From Chrysogorgia sp. JL179-B06 (taxonomy: Eukaryota > Cnidaria > Anthozoa > Scleralcyonacea > Chrysogorgiidae): 64,000 nt of DNA. Position 1 is the first letter of the stretch. Each line of letters begins with the position of its first letter. The stretch covers positions 2,320,001 through 2,384,000 of the forward strand of contig JAYKKM010000450.1 of the NCBI GenBank assembly GCA_035772405.1. The letters are read 5' to 3'. The position numbers were made by a program, and so were the translations under genes. Of the stretch, positions 24,467 through 34,800 are shown piece after piece. The notes beneath the pieces are model-generated. The model had not been told where the DNA came from and did no database searches. It worked only from the letters and a program-made list of their open reading frames with translations.

Positions 24467-25060
24467 CGTTGCTAGACAACCGGTTGCTAAGGACAGCTCA
24501 TTAAGCGCTCAATATATATCGTGAGTGGACAATAAACTCAAGGTATAACCAATATATTTTGTCTGGAATATGTAGGCAAACTTCTTTCGTCTGGTGACGT
24601 AATTCGATGACGTCATATGACGTCGTCGACAAACATAAAAACTCTATAATTTTCGTCATTTTTGACATTATAAACCTAAATTACTTTCTACAGAAAAGTA
24701 CGTATGGATTTGTTGAAAAATTAAATAAAAATGAAGTTATCAATATTTTATTGTGTTTACTCACCTAAAAAATTCGATATCCGGGCTACTTTTAAAAATT
24801 CTTAAAATCCATACGTACTTTTTTGAAGATAACAGTCCAGATTCTAATGGCATGTGAAAAATTAATTTTACTTAAAAACCTTCAAAGATTATAGGAATTT
24901 TCATTTTTCGGTGACGTCATGATGACGTCATAATGACGTCATCATATGGCATTACCAAACGAAAGAGTTTTACCCAATACAGACTGTCTTGATGGATTCT
25001 TAAATCTGTAAAATTTTATGGCATTTTTGTTAATTCTAAGCATCCTTAGCAACGGATATA
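24467..25060. mobile_element. Inverted-repeat element carrying CRE-like TGACGTCA clusters
   Basis: CCGTTGCTA and TTGCTAAGGA (24467-24500) are mirrored by TCCTTAGCAACGG (about 25029-25042). Inside, TGACGTCA occurs at 24608-24615 on the left. On the right it occurs at 24912-24919, 24923-24930 and 24934-24941. The paired AAAGTACGTATGGAT and ATCCATACGTACTTT (24696 and 24808) add to the dyad. Non-coding. Confidence 0.5.
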
Positions 25061-25068
25061 AGGTCTGT

Positions 25069-25370
25069 AAGGAACTACAAATGTAGTTTGTATGAAAGAT
25101 CTCACTAACTTTAGTTTATTTCCAAAGTTTCAGCATTCCTATCAATTTAGTTAAGAAGATATGACTAGTTGAAAATATGACGTCATTGAGTGCTTCTTTA
25201 TCGGCAGTGGAGCTCTTTTGATGGCGATCACATAGTGATAGCTGTTGTGAATGCTCTTTGGATAAAAATTATTCGAAATAAACTATTTAGTTCCTCATGC
25301 AGGAAAGTAGAGGAGCTGAAGTAAGATCTTTCATATGAACTACATTTGTATTTTGACTGGAGTACGCAGC
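25069..25370. mobile_element. MITE related to 46792-47101
   Basis: It shares TTTAGTTTATTTCCAAAGTT, CAATTTAGTTAAGAAGATAT and GCGATCACATAGTGATAGCT-type blocks with the copy at 46792-47101. Inverted ends contain ACAAATGTAGTT/AACTACATTTGT and GAAAGATCT/AGATCTTTC. Confidence 0.65.
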
Positions 25371-25539
25371 CTTTTAATACGTATTGTAGTAAGCTATGGC
25401 GAAGTCACTTAAATAAAATCATTGGATATTGTTCTTTTTCGTAACAGCCAAGTTTGTTTCTTATTTTATTTGTGCTTTATGTAAAAATAATCCACGAAAT
25501 GTTGTCTCAATAAATTCTGATATTTCTCGTAGAAGTAGT

Positions 25540-25920
25540 CATGTGTTTTCAACTTCGTGATTTTTAACTTCGTGTTTTTCAAATTCGTGTTTTCCAACTT
25601 CGTGTTTTTTAACTTCGTGTTTTTTAACTTCGTGTTTTTCAACTTTGTTTTTTAACTTCGTGTTTTTCAATTTCGTGTTTTTTAACTTGGTGTTTTTAAC
25701 TTCGTGTTTTACAACTTCGTGTTTTTTTACTTCGTGTTTTTAACTTCGTGTTTTTCAATTTCGTGTTTTTTAACTTCGTGTTTTTAACTTCGTGTTTTAC
25801 AACTTCGTGTTTTTTTACTTCGTGTTTTTAACTTCGTGTTTTTCAATTTCGTGTTTTCCAACTTCGTGTTTTCGAACTTCGTGTTTTTTAACTTTGTCTT
25901 TCAACTTCGTCGTTTTCAAG
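25540..25920. repeat. 12-15-bp minisatellite (AACTTCGTGTTTTT)
   Basis: About 27 head-to-tail copies of AACTTCGTGTTTT(T) are present, with variants such as AATTTCGTG and ACTTTGT. Confidence 0.9.
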
Positions 25921-26319
25921 ACGCCTGTCAACCAATGTCGCACCTGATTGGTCAGTTCACTTCCTGCCTAGCAACGGTGGTGGCTTCTTTTTTTGGCGCT
26001 ACGAGCAATCCAGTCGTATAGTAAATTTTCATGAATGGACTTTTTTTATTTCTACTCCTTTATTTCAGGAGAGCACTTCAATTCTACTAGCTACCACGAA
26101 CACTAAAAGGTGCTCAAATCAGATTATCTACATCTTTGTCTTAGTCAACAAAAGTTCTTTGAAACAAATAGTATAGAAAACAATACTGTTTGAGAAGTAT
26201 TATTTTTAGTTAAGTTATAGGTATAGTTGCACCTTGAAGTAAGTAAAGTTTTTGCAGTGTGCAAGCCGTGTTAAGTTGTCAATACTCAGAAAAACTCTGA
26301 AACATTGTTCCCAGTTGAC

Positions 26320-26910
26320 GCGGTGGCTCAACTGCTAGAACAGCGGACCGGAATCGCGAAGGTGGGGCAGAAGGAAAACTGAAAATTCTTGTTAAAGTTT
26401 CGTGACCCAACCAAATTTCCCTGGATGGTTTCATGACCCAACTATACATTTTGTTTTAGTTTCGTGGCCCAGCACATCTTAAATGTTCAATTTTCATTCA
26501 TATCGACAATACAAGAGTGCTGGGAACTGAGGGAAGTCTGCCATATAGAGCAAGGAAAACAATCAACTTTGTTTTCAGCCGGGTTTTCGCATTCCTGAAC
26601 TCTTAATCCAAACTATATTTTTCTGGGGGCAAGGGGTTCTCAAAACAACTTTTCTTTGGGTGTGATATGGATATTTCTTGGACTTACATAGCGTATATCA
26701 ATTGCTATGTTATAGCAAATATATTAATATTTGTTAATAATGTCGATAAATTTTCATGTTACTCTGAGCTCCTGTCATGAGTTCTAGTGGCTCAATGGTT
26801 AGAGCGTCTGTCTATCATTCAGAAGGTTGCGGGTTCGAGTCTTGTCTGGAGCTCAGAGTTTTTCTGAGTATTGACAACTTAACACAGCTTGCACAGCAAA
26901 ACCTTATAAC
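26320..26910. repeat. Composite MITE fragment and tRNA-like SINE head
   Basis: 26360-26700 is a copy of the GGGCAGAAGGAAAACTGAAA family. At 26781-26850 a tRNA-like stretch has box A (GTGGCTCAATGGTTAGAGC) and box B (GGGTTCGAGTC). Acceptor-stem pairing is not convincing, so it is treated as tRNA-derived repeat, not a tRNA gene. A second box-A-like motif (GGTGGCTCAACTGCTAGAAC) lies near 26322. Confidence 0.5.
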
Positions 26911-27365
26911 TTTAATGTGCCTATGAAACGAAAAATTCAAGTCTGTTTTTATGACCCAATTTGGTGCTTTGTGATGCGCTGGATATTATGCTATCGGTTT
27001 TTCAATCACGGTACGGGAAAGTGCTTTTATCGACGTTCAAACATCATTATTTTGATCGAAAAAATGTCAGGAGTTTGGGACCGAAACAGCAGCAGTAGTG
27101 ACGTCACACGTTGAGTCGTCGATAATATCGATATGTTTTTGTGGTGATTGAATGCTTAGCTGTGGAAATAGTACTGATGTTTGAGTCAACTTCCTCCTCT
27201 GAAAGCGAGATCAGTAATGATTTTTTCATCTCTAGAATCTTCGCCGACTCTAACGTGTGAGGTGATTTGACCGCGCGATCAGGTGGGAGAAAACTTTCCT
27301 TTGTCGTGATTGAAAAACCGATACCACCATAATATTCAGCGCATCAAGAATTACCAATTATGGTA

Positions 27366-28156
27366 TAAGGCGCTAGGGTTACCCTAGGAATAAGGTTACC
27401 CTAGGAATGAGGTTACCCTAGCGCCCGGGTGACCCAGTGTAGTTACTAGTTATTTTTCTACGTTGCGTTTATAAGCAAACTAGGGTTACTCTACTAGTAG
27501 GGTTACTCTACTAGTAGGGTCACCCTATCACTTAGCTAGGGACCCTAGCACTAGGGATATGTTTTTGCCTTATAAACACAATCAGATATGGCAGAGTTGG
27601 AATGTAGAGCCGCATGCCAGGAGTGTTAGTTGTTTAACAGTTATAGACATGATTGAATAACAAAGAAGAATACCATCTAACTGAAGAGAAGTAAGCACAG
27701 GTAGTAGAGAGATTAAAATCGATAATACAGCAAGAATTTTCTTTCTTTCCGCCATGTTTACACTCGAATTTCCCGCGTACACGCTTGACGGCGCGAGTAT
27801 ACTTCACCCTAGTCCTAGACTCCTAGGGATACCCTAGCCCGATCATTTCCTTATAAACGCAAGCTATCTTTTCACCCTGGCGCAGGAGAACCCTATTCCT
27901 AGGGTAACCCTATTCCTAGGGTAACCCTATTCCTAGGGTAACCCTATTCCTAGGGTAACCCTATTCCTAGGGTAACCCTATTCCTAGGGTAACCCTATTC
28001 CTAGGGTAACCCTATTCCTAGGGTAACCCTATTCCTAGGGTAACCCTATTCCTAGGGTAACCCTATTCCTAGGGTAACCCTATTCCTAGGGTAACCCTAT
28101 TCCTAGGGTAACCCTATTCCTAGGGTAACCCTACTCCTAGGGTTACCCTAGCGCTT
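27366..28156. repeat. Foldback region containing a 17-bp palindromic minisatellite
   Basis: The ends GCGCTAGGGTTACCCTAGGA (27370) and CCTAGGGTTACCCTAGCGC (about 28136-28154) are inverted copies. From about 27892 to 28135 the unit CCCTATTCCTAGGGTAA repeats about 14 times almost without change. Each unit is itself nearly palindromic (CTAGGGTAACCCTAT). A minus-strand frame (27755-27582) between the ends begins MAERKKILAVLSILISLLPV, signal-peptide-like, but it has no further support. Confidence 0.8.
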
Positions 28157-28266
28157 GTAAACAGAGCTATCCTCCCAGGATAGTCATTAATCGGAGGTGA
28201 AACAAGAAAGAATGTTAAAAAGTTATTTGGGTCATCAAGTTTGTCATTTTCAATTCTACAATGGCT

Positions 28267-28817
28267 CATGGATAATAGAAAGACTGGATAGGAAACCAGC
28301 TGACGCCAGCCAGTAAACCAACCTTGTTGAAATTCGTGATATCACGAAGATGGCACGAGTATACCGATTTTGCTGAATTTCTCTTCGACTTCTCCATATT
28401 TTGGTATTCAGGAAGCTATATTGAGATTCCAAAAAGTCCCATCGTCTCACAAACCTTCCTAAACCACGACTAAGTGTTCGAGGGAAATGTTGTTCGTCTT
28501 TGTTTCGGCTGTTTTCTTTTTGTTGTGAAGAAACTAGCGTCGCAAAAACTACCGTTGTTTTAGTTGACATTTGCGACGCGTTTTTCACTGTCTAAAGATG
28601 GAACTTTTCGCCTAAAATGAGTAATGATGGTCGGATATTCCAAGTTTGACTGTCATTTTTAGCTGTACTATTGCTAAAAGTTGCGATTTATGGAGATTTT
28701 GTAACATCACGATTTTCAACTAGGTTTTCACGCGATCAACTGGTGCCTTAACCAATCAACACGCTGGAAACGTCACACGTGATCTTAGTTTCCTATCCAG
28801 TCTTTCAACTATCCACG
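28267..28817. mobile_element. MITE downstream of the GDP-fucose transporter gene
   Basis: The left end AGAAAGACTGGATAGGAAAC is mirrored by GTTTCCTATCCAGTCTTTCA on the right, with TGGATA/TATCCA at the outer edge. About 550 bp, ending some 20 bp past the transporter stop codon. Confidence 0.65.
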
Positions 28818-28838
28818 GTCGTTACATTACTATATTAG

Positions 28839-31800
28839 TCAATGATGTTCTTCATCATCTGAATCAGGAGATGGCGTCGTTTTTTTCACAGAGACTGGCA
28901 AATTCTTCATAGCTGCCTTCATCTCGCTATGGCGTACCTTCGAATACATGCCGGAGCCACCGATGACGAAAGCGTTGCTAAGCCACCACAGCGACGTCTT
29001 CGCCTCGTGGTTCACGAACACGGCGATGATAGTCTGCGCGCACGCCTTCGCCGTGCCGCTGATGTTGTGCGTCAGCGGGCTCGTCACCTTGATCTGCAAG
29101 CCGGTGATGTAACCGATCGCGACGCCGAACAGTCCGGACAGCGTCATGACGCCCCAGAAGTAGGCGCTGCGAATCATGGGAAAGTAGTAGAGCTCGCGCA
29201 GTTCGCCCATGGCCACCATCAACGGAAGAAAAAGGAAGATGGCGTTGAAGTTGTTGTAAAGCTGTAACCGCCATATGTTGTTGTCGACGACTTCGAGATT
29301 ACGTTTGGTGTATATGGCGTTCAACGAGACACAGAAACTGGCTATGACGCCGAAAACGACACCGATATAAGACAACCCACCAGAGCTGCTTTCTTGGTTA
29401 ACGCCCAACAGGAAACCGCAGATAATGACGCAACAGCACAAGATCGCCTTGCAAGACGTAAGAGAACCCAACACAAAATAAGTGAACAACTAGAAAAAAT
29501 ACAGAAGATATAGAAAGGGCTTTGTGAAGAAGAGGTGGATAGAAATTTCGCATTTGCACTAGATGTGCATAACCCTTTATACCGGGCACGATTGATCAGC
29601 ACGTATCAAATTTCGGCCGCCATTTTGGGAGCAGCTCGTGAAAATTGCGCGATAAAATGACTCGTTCGCAGGGAAGACGCGCAAAAAATGGCGTCTACGA
29701 TAATAAACGACAGCTTTTCTTCATCTTTTCCGCCTAATCTCGCTGATCTCTAAATAAAGACTGGATCGAGCAACTATTGTTCAGAAAATGAAGCCGGAAG
29801 TAGCTCGTGGCGGCCATCTTGTTGGGACCACGTTATATGGTTTTACTATAGGCGACAGAGACTATCTGTCTCTGATCTTTTAAGGTTAAAATGAATCAGT
29901 TGTCGAAGGTTTTCCCATAATATAGAACACAAACTACGGCTCCATAACAGTAATAATGAAGCTGGAATTAGCGCGTGGCGGCCATATTGGCCCGGCTTCA
30001 TTATTATTGTAATGGAGCCGTAATTTGTGTTCTAAATTACTGGAAAACCTTGGACAACTGATTCATTTTACCATCTAAAAAGATAAGAGATAGATAGTCT
30101 CTCTCGCCTACAGTAAATTAAAACTATATAACGTGGTCCATTCAAGATGGCTGCCGCGAAATATTCCTGGCTTCATTTTTTCGATCAAGTCTTTATTTAG
30201 ACATCATTGCCTAATCTAGATCGAAATTGCACAGCTGCGGGCAATTTTGGCGAGAATTGCGCGTCCGCGGTAAATTCTAGCGAAAATTGCGCAAAGGAGT
30301 TTCCGCAACCTCGTACCCAGGGTATTTGGCGGAGAGCGGAGATAATACCCTGGGTACGAGGTTGGAGTTTCCTTTGCGCAATACAAACTTTCCAGAACAG
30401 GGGAGAATGCTCGCACAAGGGGCAGGCCCTTATGGCCCTATGACCCAGGGCCCTATGGCCCAGGGCCTTATGGCCTAGGACCTTATGGCCTAGGGCCTTA
30501 TGGCCTAGGGCCTTATGGCCTAGGGCCTTATGGCCTAGGGCCTTATGGCCTAGGGCCTTATGGCCTAGGGCCTTATGCAGGGTTCTGCCCACGATGGGCG
30601 GCGCCGGGTGGCGGCGCCCGTCACTCCGCAGTGCCGCCCGGCACTCGAAATATGTAATAAGAAAACCTCCTGCATTGCATTTTTGATATATCTTGTAATT
30701 TATATACATCATTTTGTCTTTTAATTTAAACAATATTATTCGGTGAACTTCAGCACCACAACGCAAACAATATTAGCTACAGTATTGGTGATTTAGTGAG
30801 CCTGTAAGATGATAAATCGGCGTAAGAGTGTGGTTGTGTGTTGAAAACACGCAGTTGTACGCGTGAGTCATTAGACAAAGAAATTTTCACAAGAAAACTC
30901 CAACATGTGCTCTTAACAAGTGGATTTTCTAGGACCCAAAATTCACATAAAAAACTGTCATAAACTGATCTCGACTTAGGCGGCGTTTACATTGTATCGG
31001 ATCCCTATTGTTGCGTCACAGAAAGTCTTCTGTTTACACATGAAACAATGGTATCGTACCGACTTTTGCAACGAAGCAGCGGCGCGGCGGTCCGCTGTCC
31101 GAATTGGTACGTGCCGTGTCGCATCGATTATTGCGACGCTCCGATTATAATGTAAACAGCAAAACGGTGAATCATTGCGACATTTCGGTCACGTTTATTC
31201 AAAATTGAGTCATGCAGAAAAAACTCGCGTTGTAGTAGTTTGTACACTAACTGACATATCCTTCGGCCTGCTGCAGACGGAAACTCATGTTTACATTTGC
31301 ACCGACAGCATTTTGAAGCATAAACCTATCCGATACAATTTAAACGTATAGCCTTATACAAAGGGTCATAAAATGATGCGCGAAATCATACAGTAGATCG
31401 GATATACTAGTAACCAGTGCTCTCTATGCATCAGGAAATGGACCAATCAGCTTATTGCTAACTAATTGACAAGTCATCGACGCATTAATTCGACGCATTT
31501 TATTCTAAACCTCTTGCTTTTGGTGTAAACAAATCTTCGGCCGGAACTAAAAAAACAGTTTGAAAAATGGGTACAAGAAACCAAATGTTTCAAGCCAAAG
31601 CATGGCTAAAAAAGCAATATCGTTGGCTTCATAGGGCAGAAAAGTTGGTACAGTCACTTTATGAAAAGACACAAACTCACACTCAGAGACAGAAGATATT
31701 ACTAAAGTTTCTGTGGATACTACTCTGTGTCTCGTAATTTAATTTCAAGGATTCGACTTATACTCTGGGTATCGTCAAAATCACGATTTATTCGGTCAAA

Positions 31801-34800
31801 ATATATACGAGTATTCCACCAAGGTCCTATATAAATGGTAGTACTGTAATATTTAGTCTGACACATAATGGCAAGGATTATGAATCACCTGTTCACAATT
31901 TTGTAAATATCATTTTCAGATTACTAATTTTCACACATTCTCGGGGGGGGGGGGGGGGTGAGCCGTTGGGCCTGTAGGTACCCGGCACTCACACGCTCCT
32001 GGGCAGAACCCTGCTTATGGCCTAGGGCCTTTTGGCCCATGGCCTTTTGGCCCATGGCCTTTTGGCCTAGGGCCTTTTGGCCTAGGGCCTTTTGGCCTAG
32101 GGCCTTTTGGCCTAGGGCCTTTTGGCCTAGGGCCTTTTGGCCTAGGGCCTTTTGGCCTAGGGCCTTTTGGCCTAGGGCCTTTTGGCCTAGGGCCTTTGGA
32201 CTTTTGGCCTAGGGCCTTTTGGCATAGGGCATTTTGGCCTAAGGCCTTTTGGCCTAAGGCCTTTTGGCCTAAGGCCTTTTGGCCTAGGGACTTTTGGCCT
32301 AGGGCCTTTTGGCCTAGGGTCTTATGGCATTATGGCCCTGTGAAAATGGTGTTACCTGTTGAAACTCTTTTACCTACAATGCCCTCATAAATAGGGAGAA
32401 CCCTCATGCCTGCAACACTAATTTACACAGACACGTACGTGCATGGGAATATTTGAAATAAGGTTAAATATTCTACTCACCACATTGAAAACTGTTGTCA
32501 AGGATCGACCAACATTATAAAATGACACACCGAGATACTTTAGACATAAATTGTTGAAGGTTATCATGCCAACAAATACAACAGATAGAGAAATAATCTA
32601 TAGCAGGAAGAGAGAGGAACTGTAAATATCAGCAGGTCATAGCTACCTACTGCTATACTGGGTCGAATACTAGGCTGAATTAAAATAAAGGTGTGCTTCC
32701 AGTTTCCTGACCGACCCTATTTTATCAACCCAACCTTAAACCTTTTTTTACCTGAGACAAATAGCCATTCCACTGAAAGTCCCTAATTTTTTTTAGTTTT
32801 CCAAGTAGTTGAACCAAAATTAGCTGAATAGTTCTTTTACGGTTTTTGATTTGGTCCATTGGTTTCGAAGATATCTTTCTTCCAATATATTTGCAAGAAA
32901 TCGTTATTTTGAATATCCCACAAGAAATTTCTGCAAATCACAAAGAGCCTGGTATCCACAACGAATCAGAGTTGACGAAAGGAATTTCACTTCATCAAAC
33001 CTGCAGTGTTTGGTGGAGTCAAACTGGAAGCACAGTCTTCTCACTTGCAGCCAAGGCAAAATCTTTAACCTGATAACTGCACTGAACAGGAATCGAACCC
33101 AGTGGCGTAGCTAGGGTTTCAGGGGCCCCAGTTCAAGAGCGAGAGCTTTTGTAGTCGCGTGTCCAGAAATTTGGGACAGTCAGCGGAATAATCCGTTGGC
33201 TCAGATTTTGCTTGCTTGGGGCCCCTGGACATTAGGGGGCCCTGGTTCAATGAATCGCCTATTGCTACACTACTGATCGAACCCGGGTTGCAGGTGAAAG
33301 ATATGTGTGCTACCCACTGTGCCACCAACACCCCTAAAAATCGACAGCTATTCTCAGCTATTGTCCAAAATGAATAATATAGGAAGGCTAATCGACAGCT
33401 ATTGTCCAAAATGAATAATATAGGAATTAACACTGTCTTACCTGTCTAGACACTTTAAGATCTATTGTAAAAGCTGGGAACTTCTCAATCTGTGGATATT
33501 TATCTCCGATGAAACTCAGAAAATAAATACAGATGACTGTTACCAAACATTGATACCAAGTGACAAACAATGGAGCATTGAGCTAATGAAAAAATATGAA
33601 TGAAACAACAATTACCCTACTGTTAGGAATATATTAAATATATATTCCTATTTCTATATTCCTGAGGAATAGGGGTGATCAGCACCTAATAAAACAACCT
33701 CTCCCAACTACAGTAGTCCTATAAGCCCATTAGTGATTGACCGATAGTGCCACAATCGGAAATTACTGATTACCTATTATGATGTCAGTCGGCCGGGTAA
33801 AGGTGATACATTTCGATTTTTTAACGATCATTTTCAATGTAACATGTTACTGCAACCAAAGTTTGTTAAAACCATCCATAAATGGCACGCTACACGCATT
33901 CATTTCGTCACGGCAACATGTTGCATTAAAAATCGTTCTGTGTATAAGTATTGTTATGAAGGTCTTGAGATGGGCTTCTAATCTTCGGGAAACACTATAG
34001 GCCAACTTAATATGAACTGTTATCATACATTCTTGACTCTTGAGTTGTGGTTACTATTTAGAACTATAAATCAACTAAGTCTAAGAACGTATTTATCAGT
34101 TGAAACGTTTATATTTGTACAAAAATAAAATTGCACACTAGACTGTTGAGACAAATCAGTTTATTTCTTGTCTGTTTGTCACTATGTATGTCTGTAAGAT
34201 ACTTTCACTCCACACCTAACATGCAACATGCTACCGTTCGTGCGAAAAATTAAATATATTTGATTTTCAATTTTTTCTTAAAAAAAGCGGACTCAGGTTC
34301 AGCATTTAGCGATAATCGGTTTTACACACAATCGGAAAATACAGATAATTCTACCGATTCGGATTGTCTACCGATAAGGTAAAAATCGGCCCGATTCCGA
34401 TTATCTGTCAATCACTAAAGCCCATGACCCTGTGATTCTAGTGCAACTGCTCTGACCTCTGCAGCGCTCTCAATAACTTTCTCAAAGTTCCCGATCATGG
34501 TGATCACCAGTCATGATTTTCCGCCGATCAAACGAAAATGTTGCCGATCGGGAACGTTTTCCTACGTTCACTACACTATGACTATGACTGTCACTACTGC
34601 TTAAAATTGTGGTCACAATCTATTTTCACACTCTTTCGATTCTAGATGTGATGACTGAGATTTGATTTCTCTAAAAGATACTCACGCTCTTAAAACTATA
34701 AGCCGTTACGAGATTGTATCCGAGATCGCTTCGCATAAATTGTAATATGAATCGTAAAACAATAATCAAAGTGTGAAAACCGTGTAATTGCAATGTACTT

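Noticed and set aside
26781..26855. Possible functional tRNA gene
   Set aside because: Box A and box B are present but the acceptor stem does not pair and wobble pairs dominate the T stem; likely tRNA-derived repeat.
27890..28140. Possible CRISPR array
   Set aside because: Units are head-to-tail without unique spacers, in an animal genome; it is a minisatellite.
28256..28588. 110-codon minus-strand frame downstream of the transporter
   Set aside because: It lies entirely inside a MITE with clear inverted ends and has no recognisable motif.
30197..30766. 189-codon minus-strand frame with ALGHK repeats, and a plus-strand WPRAF repeat frame at 31958-32390
   Set aside because: Both derive from the 15-bp array; no splice support or independent motifs.
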